Assembly (NCBI GenBank): GCA_964621615.1
Contig: CAZUMW010000048.1
Span: 1-32,950, forward strand
Direction: 5' to 3'
Source: CAZUMW01 sp964621615
GTDB taxonomy: Bacteria > Desulfobacterota > WTBG01 > CAIYCZ01 > CAIRTM01
DNA length: 32,950 nucleotides
Shown here: one piece after another, positions 7,839 to 16,542 of the stretch
Numbering within the stretch: position 1 is the stretch's first letter
How the letters are laid out: every line of letters starts with the position of its first letter
Notes under the pieces: model-generated
Databases searched by the model: none
The model's input: only the letters and a program-made list of their open reading frames with translations
Told to the model about the DNA's origin: nothing
Program-made: the position numbers and the translations under genes

Positions 7839-9443
7839 GTGATTACTGAAGCCCCGCTGAAAATTCTTCAAAGGCACTTTATTTTTATTCTTTTGCTGTT
7901 TAGCATTCTGTACTGGATCGCTGCCCTTGGAAAACCCTACCATGTGGATGAATTCTATTCCTGGGTGTATTGCCGCAATAGTACGATACGTGAAATTTTC
8001 TTGCTTAAGGATTCCGGCATAGGACATCCCCCCCTTTACCATCTCATGCAAAAAGGGGTTCAGTACCTTTTTCCGGAAAGCCCGTCATTTCTGCCGCGAG
8101 TGGTAAACTATGTTGCCGGAACCGGATTCATTTTCCTCTTAGCCAATCATTTGCTGCGGTACAAAGCCCCGCTGTTTTTTATCTATGCAGTCTGTGCTTC
8201 TGCCGGCATTCTGGAAATATTTATTTTCAGCCGTATGTACGGGCTGACAGTACTGATCGCGCTTTCGACGTTTCTCACCGGGGAGCAGTATGTCCGCAGC
8301 AGGAAACATATCTATCTAACCGGGATGTTTATTCTTTTCGCACTGGGCTTTTTTGCGGATTACAGCTTTGTGCTTCTGATGCCCTTCCTGCTTATTATTG
8401 TGTTAATTGGAAGGAAGGACTATCGAAAATATGTATGGATGCTGCTGGCAGGGCAATGTGTCTGCTGTTTTTTGATATACTGTATGACGGCTTTTTGTGA
8501 GGGGAACGGCGCTGCATACGGGGTGTACTGGTTGGCGAAAAGTGTTATTGAAATCAATTACCATGTATTACTGCGTCTATTTACGTTCTTTTTTGAAGAA
8601 ACGCTTTTAATAGGGGTGTTTTTTATTGCCGGTGTCCATTTCGCAGGCAGAGCCTGGAATCTCAGAGGCGGGCCCCCTTTGCAGGGTGCTTTTCAGACTG
8701 CCGATGCGGTAGTCGGAACTTTCGTGGTATTCCTTTTGATATATGCGGTGGGAAACCATCATCTTGAGCGTTTGGTTTTCCTCATTCCCCTCACCGGGCT
8801 TCTGTTTTATAGCCTTGCAAAAAATAGAAAACTGTTTTTTAATACCGGCTTTAGCACCACGGACAGCAGGCTGTGTGTATCGGTTATGAGCGGTGTATTG
8901 CTGTTGTTGACGGTTAATCCGCTTTTCTGGCGGAACCTTATCGATAAACGATTTTGCGCACTTTTTCTGCCCTTTCTTATTATCCTGATGGCCCGTAACC
9001 TGCCGCCGGTAACATTACGGGCTACGGCAGTGGTTCTGATGGGGTCAACAGCGCTGTACCTTTTTTCAAACGGGTTGTCCAATTACTTTCCCCCCTCTTC
9101 TGTCGACCAAAAAGGAGTTTTTATTTTTCAGGATGAGTTTGCCTATGCAAACCGGTATTTCCGTTCTCAAACAAAAGAACAGCCGTATCTTCTGGATTTC
9201 AGTAAGTTTGATATATTCTGCCGAGTGTGTAAAATGGGCACTGATGATATTCCCTTTCATGAATATAACGTACTGCAGTTCATCTGCCGCTCTGATTTCA
9301 ATCCGGATTACTTCGTGCCGGATGGATATAAACTTGCCGAACAAAGAGAACTTTTAACTGCACTTGATACACTGCAGTTCAGTTATTTAAGGCCTGTCTG
9401 CTCGACCCGTTTTGCACTTTCTGTATACAGCAGACGAAACTAA
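7839..9443 (+). CDS. GT-C-type membrane glycosyltransferase (PMT/ArnT-like)
   Basis: The 534-residue protein has about ten or more hydrophobic helices and a soluble C-terminal region (about 430-534). The first outward loop has YHVDEFYSW near residues 34-42, with the D-E acidic pair expected for GT-C catalysis. HPPLYHLM near 63-70 is a motif shared by PMT_2/glycosyltransferase-39-like proteins. Such enzymes take a sugar from a polyprenyl-phosphate carrier on the periplasmic side. The next gene encodes a DPM1-like synthase that would make that donor, which supports the call. The start is GTG without a strong ribosome-binding site. Acceptor and sugar are unknown. Confidence 0.8.
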   Translation: MITEAPLKILQRHFIFILLLFSILYWIAALGKPYHVDEFYSWVYCRNSTIREIFLLKDSGIGHPPLYHLMQKGVQYLFPESPSFLPRVVNYVAGTGFIFLLANHLLRYKAPLFFIYAVCASAGILEIFIFSRMYGLTVLIALSTFLTGEQYVRSRKHIYLTGMFILFALGFFADYSFVLLMPFLLIIVLIGRKDYRKYVWMLLAGQCVCCFLIYCMTAFCEGNGAAYGVYWLAKSVIEINYHVLLRLFTFFFEETLLIGVFFIAGVHFAGRAWNLRGGPPLQGAFQTADAVVGTFVVFLLIYAVGNHHLERLVFLIPLTGLLFYSLAKNRKLFFNTGFSTTDSRLCVSVMSGVLLLLTVNPLFWRNLIDKRFCALFLPFLIILMARNLPPVTLRATAVVLMGSTALYLFSNGLSNYFPPSSVDQKGVFIFQDEFAYANRYFRSQTKEQPYLLDFSKFDIFCRVCKMGTDDIPFHEYNVLQFICRSDFNPDYFVPDGYKLAEQRELLTALDTLQFSYLRPVCSTRFALSVYSRRN

Positions 9444-9465
9444 CCGCTCAGCAAAAAAGGATGTA

Positions 9466-10227
9466 ATGGGAAAAGCCGTAGTTGTGATCCCGACATACAA
9501 TGAGGCCGGCTCTATAAAAGAGCTCATTCATACCATACTGAAGCTTCATCCGGACATGCATATCCTGGTAGTTGATGATAACTCCCCGGACGGCACCGGC
9601 GAAATAGTAGAATCTATCTCCCGGATGAACCCCAATGTGCAGATAATGCTCCGACCTGCAAAAGCGGGCATCGGCAGTGCCTATGTAGATGGCTTCAAGA
9701 AAGTGCTGGCTGAGGGAGCAGACCTTGTGTTTGAAATGGATGGTGATTTTTCTCATGATCCTCATGAACTTCCGCTTTTTCTTGATGCGTCAAAGGATGC
9801 TGATGTTGTTATCGGAAGCCGCTATCGGGGAGGTGTCCGGGTGGTCGGATGGCGGTTTCGCAGGCTTTTTGTCAGTAAGATGGCCAATATTTTTATTTCT
9901 CATGTGGTGGTTTATCCGAGAATCGATGACTACACATCCGGATTCCGGTGTTATCGCCGTAGAGTACTGGAGGCGTTGGATGTAAGCACTATCGAATCGG
10001 ACGGATATGCATTTCAGCTTGAGATGGTGCACCGGGTGCATCGAAAAGGGTTTACGGTCGCTGAAGTCCCGATACATTTCAGGGGAAGAGAAAGGGGCAT
10101 ATCAAAAATTTCGCGGGGAGTGGTCTGGGACACTCTCTGGTTAACGCTGAAGTACCGTGCCCCGTTCAGGGATATCGTCAAGACGCTTTTTTTCAGTTAC
10201 AAAAAATATTTGTTTCTGGATACATAA
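9466..10227 (+). CDS. Polyprenyl-phosphate glycosyltransferase (DPM1-like GT2)
   Basis: The ATG at 9466 is preceded by AAAAGG at proper spacing, so it is preferred over an earlier in-frame ATG at 9412 inside the GT-C gene. The protein (253 residues) carries the DPM1 signature set: VVIPTYNEAGSI, VVDDNSPDGTGEI, the DxD block EMDGDFSHDP, GSRYRGG, and DYTSGFRCYRR. Family members transfer mannose or glucose from a nucleotide sugar to polyprenyl phosphate at the cytoplasmic membrane face. There is no C-terminal GtrA-like membrane domain, so it matches short dolichol-phosphate-mannose-synthase forms. It is paired with a GT-C enzyme upstream and touches the next GT2 gene (stop and start share one base). 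Confidence 0.9.
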   Translation: MGKAVVVIPTYNEAGSIKELIHTILKLHPDMHILVVDDNSPDGTGEIVESISRMNPNVQIMLRPAKAGIGSAYVDGFKKVLAEGADLVFEMDGDFSHDPHELPLFLDASKDADVVIGSRYRGGVRVVGWRFRRLFVSKMANIFISHVVVYPRIDDYTSGFRCYRRRVLEALDVSTIESDGYAFQLEMVHRVHRKGFTVAEVPIHFRGRERGISKISRGVVWDTLWLTLKYRAPFRDIVKTLFFSYKKYLFLDT

Positions 10228-11108
10228 TGTTTGCGGTTTCAATCGGCATTCCAGCATACAATGAGGAGTTTATTCTTCCGCTGCTTTTACGGTCGCTGCA
10301 GCACCAGGAAATTTCGAGCTGCTCGGTTGATGAAATAGTCGTTGTGGCCTCAGGGTGTACGGACCGGACGGAGGCGGTTGTCAGAGAATACATGCAGGGA
10401 GACGACCGTATACGGCTGGTAAGCGAGGAAAAAAGACGGGGAAAGGCCTCCGCAGTTAATCTCTTTCTTGCAACAGCAAAAGGCGACATTGTGGTTCTAG
10501 TCAGCGCCGATGTTATTCCGGACGCTGATGCTGTCGAACGGTTAATCTCGCCTTTCTCAGATCCCTCCGTCGGCATGACGGGTGCCAGGCCGATTCCGGC
10601 AAACCCCAAAAATTCGTTTGTAGGTTATGCGGTCAATCTGATGTGGGCGCTGCATCACCGCATTGCCCTGTCTTCACCGAAGCTGGGCGAGATGGTCGCG
10701 TTCCGGTCCATTGTAAAGGAGATACCTGAAGACACGGCTGTTGACGAGGCTGCAATTGAAGCGCTCATAACGGGCAGCGGTTATTCGCTTTGCTATGTGC
10801 CGGAAGCGGTGGTAAGAAACAGGGGGCCCGAAACCGTCTCGGATTTTCTGAAACAGCGGAGGCGTATTGCAGCCGGTCATTTGCATCTTGCCAAACGAAT
10901 GCAGTACCGGATCAGTACGGGCAGCCCTTTTCGAATTGCACGTTTGCTTTTCAGAGACCAGCCCCGGACGATTCGGGAAATCATCTGGACGCTGGGTGCT
11001 GTCGGCATGGAAGCCCTTGGACGGCTGCTTGGGTGGTATGACGTTTGCATCAAAAGAAAAAACCCGTATATCTGGGACATTGCCTGTTCAACAAAGCACT
11101 GGATGTGA
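10227..11108 (+). CDS. GT2-family glycosyltransferase
   Basis: The start ATG shares its A with the TAA of the DPM1-like gene, a TAATG overlap that implies coupled translation. GT2 elements visible in the 293-residue protein are SIGIPAYNEEFILP, VVASGCTDRTEAV, a SAD triad in LVSADVIPD, and KQRRRIAAGH, the QxxRR-like motif of processive or membrane-associated GT2 enzymes. The donor is not predictable. It overlaps the radical SAM gene by four bases. A possible role is addition of a further sugar to the same lipid-linked intermediate. Confidence 0.87.
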   Translation: MFAVSIGIPAYNEEFILPLLLRSLQHQEISSCSVDEIVVVASGCTDRTEAVVREYMQGDDRIRLVSEEKRRGKASAVNLFLATAKGDIVVLVSADVIPDADAVERLISPFSDPSVGMTGARPIPANPKNSFVGYAVNLMWALHHRIALSSPKLGEMVAFRSIVKEIPEDTAVDEAAIEALITGSGYSLCYVPEAVVRNRGPETVSDFLKQRRRIAAGHLHLAKRMQYRISTGSPFRIARLLFRDQPRTIREIIWTLGAVGMEALGRLLGWYDVCIKRKNPYIWDIACSTKHWM

Positions 11109-12202
11109 GTATTCCTGTAATTTTTCCCCGCATTCCGTTAAATATCTTTTGCCGGTCGTTTGGCAGGCCGAAAATGCTGCCGTTCAGCCTGACCTGCAGT
11201 GTGAGCTGCCGGTGCAATTCGCGCTGTCTGACTTGTAATATTCATAAAAAGGAACCGATTCAGGAATTTTCGGTGACGGAGTGGGAAAAAACCTTCAGGA
11301 GCCTGGGAAAAGCCCCTGTGTGGATCACATTCAGCGGAGGAGAGCCTTTTCTGCGAACGGATCTGGTGGCCATTGTTGCCGGCTGTTATGATATCTGCCG
11401 GCCGTCTATCATCAATATACCCACTAACGGCCTGCTTTGTGACGATATCCCCTGCGCCGTAAAAGAAATTGCACAGCATTGCCGCAGGGCCCGGATTGTT
11501 ATTAATGTTTCGATCGACGGTATCGGTGATGAAAACGATTATATACGGGGGGTGCCGGGCAGTTATGAGAAGGCTGTAAAAACATTTGATACCCTGATGG
11601 CGATTTCAGAGCCGAATGTGTCCGTAGGCATACATACGGTTATTTCGCGCTTTAACGCGCAGCGTTTTACTGATATTTGCAGCCATTTGCTGGCGCTGAA
11701 ACCGGACTCGTATGTTACCGAAATCGCCGAGGAGCGCAGAGAGCTGGACACGCTGGACACCGGCATCGCCCCGTCTTTAGAGGATTATTCTGCAGCAGTC
11801 GATTTTCTTGTCCGGGAAATGAAAAAGGAAACATTCGACCGAATCGGGAGACTTACGCGTGCATTCAGAACAGAGTACTATCGCATGGTAAAACGCTTTC
11901 TGCAAACACAGCGGCAGAATATTCCCTGTTATGCCGGGACAGCCTCCGCACAGATTGCACCCGACGGCGATGTGTGGATGTGCTGTGTGCTGGCTGAGGC
12001 GGTGGGAAATCTGAGACAGGCAGCCTATGATTTTCCGGCAGTGTGGTATTCAGGGAAGGCAGCTGCCGCCCGACGCAGCATACAGGAAGGGGAGTGCAGC
12101 TGCCCTCTGGCAAATGCAGCATATACAAACATGCTGCACAGCCCCATATCGATGTGCCGGGTTTTAAGAAATCTGGTCTTACCTGACAGAAAAGTTTTAT
12201 GA
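11105..12202 (+). CDS. Radical SAM enzyme with SPASM-like C-terminal domain
   Basis: The start is taken as GTG 11105, overlapping the TGA of the previous gene (GTGA). The earlier ATG at 11045 would give 20 extra residues inside that gene. The cluster motif is CNSRCLTC (Cys37, 41, 44 from this start), followed by WITFSGGEPFL, which binds SAM. The C-terminus has CYAGTASAQIAPDG, a CC pair, a GNL element and CSCPL, a SPASM-like set for an auxiliary Fe-S cluster. SPASM proteins act on peptides, sulfatases or small molecules. No precursor peptide gene is visible nearby, so a glycan or lipid substrate is more likely here, by context only. The 365-residue length is normal. Confidence 0.85.
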   Translation: MSIPVIFPRIPLNIFCRSFGRPKMLPFSLTCSVSCRCNSRCLTCNIHKKEPIQEFSVTEWEKTFRSLGKAPVWITFSGGEPFLRTDLVAIVAGCYDICRPSIINIPTNGLLCDDIPCAVKEIAQHCRRARIVINVSIDGIGDENDYIRGVPGSYEKAVKTFDTLMAISEPNVSVGIHTVISRFNAQRFTDICSHLLALKPDSYVTEIAEERRELDTLDTGIAPSLEDYSAAVDFLVREMKKETFDRIGRLTRAFRTEYYRMVKRFLQTQRQNIPCYAGTASAQIAPDGDVWMCCVLAEAVGNLRQAAYDFPAVWYSGKAAAARRSIQEGECSCPLANAAYTNMLHSPISMCRVLRNLVLPDRKVL

Positions 12203-12247
12203 GGTTTTTTTAACCGGTAATCATGAACCTGTTCAGTTTGAATTCTC

Positions 12248-13240
12248 ATGCATAAAAACGAGTATACCCTTATAACCGGTGCCACCGGATTTATCGGATC
12301 AAAAGTTGCCGAACGGTTAATGAATGATACGTTTACCGATGTTGTCGCTGTTGTGCGCCGGGCAGGCAATTACAAAAACACCGATTGGCTGAAAAAAATG
12401 GGCGTACGGCTGGTAGAGGGGAATTTTTATTCCCCCGAAGTGGTAAGGTCTGTGTTTTCGAAATATCCGGTTAAAAAAGTCATTCATCTTGCAGCGCTTC
12501 GCGGTGCAGGTGCAGGCAGAAACAGTGATTACCAGAGGGTCAATGTCGACGGAACCGGGCTTTTGCTTGAATATGCCCGGCAAAACGCTGTTGATCGATT
12601 CATATTTTGCAGCTCGGTCGGTGTCCATGGTACGATTCCCCCCAAGCTGCCGGCCGGCCCGGAAGCGGCTTTGTGCGGAGACAGCCGGTATCACCAGTCA
12701 AAAATCAGGGCCGAAGAACTGGTTTTTTCATATATTGAAAAAGGCCTGAATGCCTGCATCGTACGGCCGACAATTACGTACGGGGCTGGTGATAACGGGT
12801 TTCCGTCAACGCTTATCCGGCTTGTTGAAAATAAACGCCTTTTTATTCCGGCACATGATGTGTGGGTTCATCTGCTTGATGTCGACACCCTGGCGGACAT
12901 TTTTTTAAGACTTCTTACACGTACGGACCTGGAACAGAGGGTCTTTATTGCGGCGGACAAACATCCGGTTCTTTTGAAAGAGCTGACGGATCTGATCTAT
13001 GAAAACCGTTTCGGCAGGCAATATCCGTCGTTTATGAAACTGCCGGGAATTGTTTTCAGTGGATTGGGTGTGCTGTGCAGGCTTGCGGGAAGCGAAAAAT
13101 GGTATACCAGAGTACGGCTCATATCGGAGAGCCGGTATTATGATATTACGGATACCGTTAATGTGATGAAGATTGAACCGGCTGAAACACGCAGTGCTTT
13201 TTTGAAAACCCAGACAGGGGCCGATCCATCGAGAGGCTGA
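12248..13240 (+). CDS. NAD-dependent epimerase/dehydratase (extended SDR)
   Basis: An N-terminal Rossmann motif, ITGATGFIGSKVAERL (GxxGxxG), binds the dinucleotide. The catalytic set is Ser in FCSSVGVHG near residue 124 and YxxxK in RYHQSK near 148-153. The C-terminal part has HLLDVDTLADIFLRLL, the usual extended-SDR helix near the substrate pocket. At 330 residues it fits nucleotide-sugar epimerases/dehydratases and also 3-beta-HSD-like sterol or prenyl dehydrogenases. The 45-bp gap upstream has no clear ribosome-binding site. It lies seven bases ahead of the methyltransferase gene, so the two are probably cotranscribed. Substrate unknown. Confidence 0.85.
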   Translation: MHKNEYTLITGATGFIGSKVAERLMNDTFTDVVAVVRRAGNYKNTDWLKKMGVRLVEGNFYSPEVVRSVFSKYPVKKVIHLAALRGAGAGRNSDYQRVNVDGTGLLLEYARQNAVDRFIFCSSVGVHGTIPPKLPAGPEAALCGDSRYHQSKIRAEELVFSYIEKGLNACIVRPTITYGAGDNGFPSTLIRLVENKRLFIPAHDVWVHLLDVDTLADIFLRLLTRTDLEQRVFIAADKHPVLLKELTDLIYENRFGRQYPSFMKLPGIVFSGLGVLCRLAGSEKWYTRVRLISESRYYDITDTVNVMKIEPAETRSAFLKTQTGADPSRG

Positions 13241-13247
13241 ACATTAT

Positions 13248-14084
13248 ATGATTTTTTCTCAAGACGCCTGGAAGCAGTATTTTTTCGACCCGCACGAGGG
13301 CCTGGGCACCACCTATGAGCGCTTTATTCTCCACCGCCGGTTTGAGCAGTTGTACAGCCGTTACTCCGTAGGCAGCGTATTGGAGGTGCCGAGCTTCGGC
13401 ATGACCGGGGTGTCCGGCATAAACAGTATGTGGTGGTCCCGCCGGGGTGCTTTTGTGACGGTTGTGGATGACAACCGGGAAAGAATAGGATTTATAAAGA
13501 AGGTCTGGAACGAGACAGGGCTCAACGCTCAATTTGTGTATCAGGACACGTTTGCAAACCTTCCTTTTTCAGACAATGAATTTGATATGGGCTGGAATTT
13601 TGCCGCTCTCCGACCTGTCAGGGACATCAGCGGTTTTTTTGCGGAATTGACACGGGTTACCCGTAAAGTGGTGTTTATCTGTGTGCCCAACAGAGGCGGG
13701 CTGGGATATATGTGCCGATTCGGGCTGAGAAGCAGCAGCGGGAGCGGTTATGACACAGAAAATAACAGCCCTGTGCGGATTGCTGACACCATGACAGGGC
13801 TTGGCTGGCACTGTGCTGAAAGCGGGTATCTGGATGTTCCGCCCTGGCCAGATATAGCGATGAAAAAAGAGGATTTTCTGAATAGAATCGGGCTTGGTCG
13901 GCTGGTTCCGGCTGGTATGCGGTCTCCCGACTCATGTATGTGTATTCTGGATTATTTTAGGGGTATCAAAAAAGACATGGAGCAGGAAATAATGAAGTAT
14001 TCCTTCCTTGAACATTCCCCCACAGTAATTAAACGCTTCTGGGCCCATCACCGGTATTTTATTTTTGTTCCGCACGCCGTGTGA
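13248..14084 (+). CDS. SAM-dependent methyltransferase (class I)
   Basis: The 278-residue protein has a class I layout. A motif-I-like strand, VLEVPSFGMTGV, is near residue 43. FVTVVDDNRERI provides the acidic end of strand 2 that holds the SAM ribose, FANLPFSDNEFDMGWNF is motif IV-like, and VVFICVPNRGG follows. Motif I is degenerate (EVPSFGMTG rather than ExGxGxG), yet the D-D after strand 2 is intact. Substrate unknown; O-methylation of a sugar or of a prenylated ring is possible. It closes a short gene group, followed by a 215-bp AT-rich gap. Confidence 0.72.
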   Translation: MIFSQDAWKQYFFDPHEGLGTTYERFILHRRFEQLYSRYSVGSVLEVPSFGMTGVSGINSMWWSRRGAFVTVVDDNRERIGFIKKVWNETGLNAQFVYQDTFANLPFSDNEFDMGWNFAALRPVRDISGFFAELTRVTRKVVFICVPNRGGLGYMCRFGLRSSSGSGYDTENNSPVRIADTMTGLGWHCAESGYLDVPPWPDIAMKKEDFLNRIGLGRLVPAGMRSPDSCMCILDYFRGIKKDMEQEIMKYSFLEHSPTVIKRFWAHHRYFIFVPHAV

Positions 14085-14299
14085 CATCGAGGGAAAAAGT
14101 CTTTTTACGAACAGAGTCTTAGGCAAACAGCCTGTGTTGTTTAGGTTGAATTTTGCTCATGGTCGTATAATATACATTATTATTTACGATATTATAAATA
14201 TATATGCTCGACAAATATATTAAAAAAATGCAAGTTGAAATATATATTAACCAGTTTTATAATGACATCTCACCGGCATCTTGAACCGATTGTTTCAAA
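14085..14299. promoter_or_regulatory. AT-rich intergenic gap with a possible promoter
   Basis: The 215-bp gap is far more AT-rich than the genes on either side and holds no plausible ORF. A perfect TATAAT lies at 14166-14171, but the best -35 candidates (TTGAAT 14146-14151, spacing 14) are off-register. A four-base-pair AGGC/GCCT hairpin at 14121-14133 could be a weak terminator. I suggest an internal promoter for the genes from 14300 onward, at low confidence. Confidence 0.35.
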
Positions 14300-15193
14300 A
14301 TGATTTCCATTATCATCCCCTCCTACAATGCAGAAAAAACGATACGCGGGTGTCTTGATTCGCTTCAGCGTCAGTCATTTGCCGGTGAAAAAGAAATTAT
14401 TCTTGTCGACAGTTCTCAGGACAATACGGCGGCAATCGTTTCAGCTGAGTACCCGCACATACAGCTTATTCGCCGTTTAACGAAAACAGATCCCGGAACC
14501 GCCAGAAATATGGGTGTTGAGCATGCAAAAGGGGAGGTTATTGCCTTTATCGATGCTGACTGCACCGCCGAAATAAACTGGCTTGAAAGCATCACTTCAG
14601 CGCTGGACAATTCCAAATGCAGTGCTGTCGGCGGTGCAATCTGTTGCGGAAACAAAGATAATGACCGTGTAGGCTGGGCGGGGTATATTGCCGAGTTTCG
14701 GGAATTTTTACCGGGTGCAAAAAAAAAGATTACCCGTCATGTCCCAACCTGTAATGCTGCCTACCGGCGGGAAGTTTTTGAAACATGCGGCCTTTTTCAG
14801 GGCGACTATTACCCGCAGGAGGATCTGCTGTTCAATATGCGTCTTTCACAGGGTGGCGGCACGGTTCTTTTTGATCCTTCAATCAGGGTGTTTCATTTGC
14901 ACCGGTCACATGTCAGGGAATTTTTTGTACATCAGTTCAGAATTGGTGCGGTGACGCCGAGGGTTATGAAAGAAGCCTCCCTTCCCGGGGCTTTTATTAG
15001 CCGGAATCCGGCGGCAGCATTATGTGTGGTTCCGTTTTTGCCGGCAGTGAAGTTTTTACGGACGCTGGCTGTTTTTTTGCTCAGAGCGACAAATACTGTT
15101 TTGTTTCGGCCTTTTTCATGGGCTTTGTTTGCGATGGGTCTGTTGTTCTGGTCAGCCGGTTTTACTGCGGGGGTATTTCATAAAAGTGAGTGA
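14300..15193 (+). CDS. GT2-family glycosyltransferase with C-terminal membrane segments
   Basis: GT2 motifs in the 297-residue protein are ISIIIPSYNAEKTI, LVDSSQDNTAAIV, the DxD in FIDADCT, and YPQEDLLFNMR with the ED of the acceptor site. The C-terminal 60 residues (from about 235) contain two hydrophobic helices, suggesting membrane attachment. Its last codons overlap the UbiA gene start (GTGA overlap), so glycosylation and prenyl transfer are probably coupled steps. It could glycosylate the product of the UbiA protein or act before it. The donor cannot be assigned. Confidence 0.88.
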   Translation: MISIIIPSYNAEKTIRGCLDSLQRQSFAGEKEIILVDSSQDNTAAIVSAEYPHIQLIRRLTKTDPGTARNMGVEHAKGEVIAFIDADCTAEINWLESITSALDNSKCSAVGGAICCGNKDNDRVGWAGYIAEFREFLPGAKKKITRHVPTCNAAYRREVFETCGLFQGDYYPQEDLLFNMRLSQGGGTVLFDPSIRVFHLHRSHVREFFVHQFRIGAVTPRVMKEASLPGAFISRNPAAALCVVPFLPAVKFLRTLAVFLLRATNTVLFRPFSWALFAMGLLFWSAGFTAGVFHKSE

Positions 15194-16308
15194 AACATGT
15201 ACATTGGACAGTATCCATGGCGACAAGCAATAACCGGTTAAGGGCTTCCCCGCGGTTTGTCAACCAGTATATCGGCTGGCGCAATTGGTCGGTTCTGGTA
15301 TATAACTCGGCGGTTGAAAATGTCTTTTTATTTTTCTATATCGCGCTGCGAAACAATATCGGCTTTACCGGCTTTGCTGCCAATTTTTTTATTTTTATCC
15401 TGTTCAGCGCACTGTGTACCACCGCCGGCTATCTGGTAAATGATTTCGGCGACCGTGAGCTTGACCGCAGCCACGGGAAAGCTAATACATTTGCCGACGA
15501 TTCTACTGCGAAAGCAGTGTTCATTATCGGGTCGGTTTTTGCGTCCTGTATTGTATGCAGTCTGCGCTTTGCCGGGGAGCCTTTTTTTATTCCGCTGTTC
15601 ATCGCATGGCTGCTGATAACCATTGCCTATTCCACCAAACCACTCCGGCTTAAGGAGCGGGGAACCGCAGGGCTTTTCTGTGTGGTAACCGCACAGCGTG
15701 TGCTGCCTGCCCTGCTGGTATTTGCCGCTTTTGGTCATGGTTTCCTGACGGATATAGTTATCTTTACCCTTTATATTTTTTTCAGGGGGCTTTCATCGGA
15801 CCTGAATCACCAGCTTGAAGATTTTGTGCGTGACCGCTCCAGCGCGACGGCAACGTTTGCGGTCGGCGCCGGGGAGAAAAAAGCACGCCTGCTTTTCAGA
15901 TGTTCTCTTGAGGCTGAAAAGCTTCTGCTCTTTGTGTGTCTTTTTATGTTATGCCGAGCAATTTCGGGCTTCCGGATTTTCGGTGTGAGCCTCATTATGC
16001 CCCTTCTTATTTTTTATGCCTGCCTGTATGTGTTTCATCTGGTAAAAATATGGTCCGTTCAGCCGGCCCCTGATGTCAATCCGTTCATTCCCGGACGCCG
16101 CGATATTTTCCATTTTCTGCATCACGCCTTTCCGTCAGTTTTGTTTCCGCTCTATCTATTGTTTCTTCTTTCCTTGCGCGATCCCGGCTATCTGATAATA
16201 CTTTTCTTGTTCGTCCTCTACCGGAGACTATATTCTCTTGATCTTCTGAGAAAAAGCTTTGTCGGATCCGCTGTAGCCGCTTTGTTCAGGCGCGGCGTCC
16301 GGTCATAA
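15190..16308 (+). CDS. UbiA-superfamily prenyltransferase
   Basis: Multiple hydrophobic helices carry both Asp-rich motifs of the UbiA superfamily. The first is N84-D85-x2-D88-x3-D92 in VNDFGDRELDR; the second comprises D204, D211 and D215 in DLNHQLEDFVRD, followed by the usual T-x-A stretch. These bind the Mg-diphosphate (or phosphoribosyl) of the donor. At 372 residues it is longer than typical UbiA/MenA proteins (about 290-310), with additional C-terminal helices. Known family reactions include quinone, heme, archaeal-lipid and carotenoid prenylation and decaprenyl-phosphate ribosylation. The neighbouring flavin oxidoreductases favour an isoprenoid product. The GTG start overlaps the GT2 stop. 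Confidence 0.85.
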   Translation: MKHVHWTVSMATSNNRLRASPRFVNQYIGWRNWSVLVYNSAVENVFLFFYIALRNNIGFTGFAANFFIFILFSALCTTAGYLVNDFGDRELDRSHGKANTFADDSTAKAVFIIGSVFASCIVCSLRFAGEPFFIPLFIAWLLITIAYSTKPLRLKERGTAGLFCVVTAQRVLPALLVFAAFGHGFLTDIVIFTLYIFFRGLSSDLNHQLEDFVRDRSSATATFAVGAGEKKARLLFRCSLEAEKLLLFVCLFMLCRAISGFRIFGVSLIMPLLIFYACLYVFHLVKIWSVQPAPDVNPFIPGRRDIFHFLHHAFPSVLFPLYLLFLLSLRDPGYLIILFLFVLYRRLYSLDLLRKSFVGSAVAALFRRGVRS

Positions 16309-16542
16309 TACCATTGCATAGAGAATTTTATAGGCGTACCGTAATTCAGAGAGAGCAAATTGATTGAGAAATCTCAAGTTTAAAAAAGGGTATCTCTGGT
16401 GGTAAGAAATGTCGGGAAGATAGAAGGCAGCAAAATAAAGTAAATCACCTTCAAGAACATTGGGTAATTCGACTTCAATTATTGAAAAGTTTTTTGTTGG
16501 GCTGATCCCGGTCAAATAGTAGGGATTCAGTACACAGTTCAT
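16303..16542 (-). CDS. Possible small ORF or gene remnant in the 411-bp gap
   Basis: A 79-codon minus-strand frame starts with ATG and fills about half of the gap between the UbiA gene and the first FAD gene, overlapping the UbiA 3' end by six bases. The product (PYYLTGISPTKNF..., rich in Leu, Tyr and Phe) has no motif I recognise and no transmembrane run. It lies in non-coding context rather than opposite a gene, so it is not a simple shadow frame, but evidence for expression is weak. It may be the residue of a transferred gene. Confidence 0.2.
   Translation of the reverse strand: MNCVLNPYYLTGISPTKNFSIIEVELPNVLEGDLLYFAAFYLPDISYHQRYPFLNLRFLNQFALSELRYAYKILYAMVL

Noticed and set aside
15190..16308. 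Archaeal-type ether-lipid synthesis (UbiA as DGGGP synthase plus geranylgeranyl reductase)
   Set aside because: No GGGP synthase or glycerol-1-phosphate dehydrogenase is in the window; the UbiA protein is also longer than usual and has extra C-terminal helices.
15190..16308. Decaprenyl-phosphoryl-arabinose route (UbiA with an FAD/SDR epimerase pair)
   Set aside because: The flavoproteins are GGR/CrtI types, not the DprE1-type oxidase, so the pathway is incomplete.
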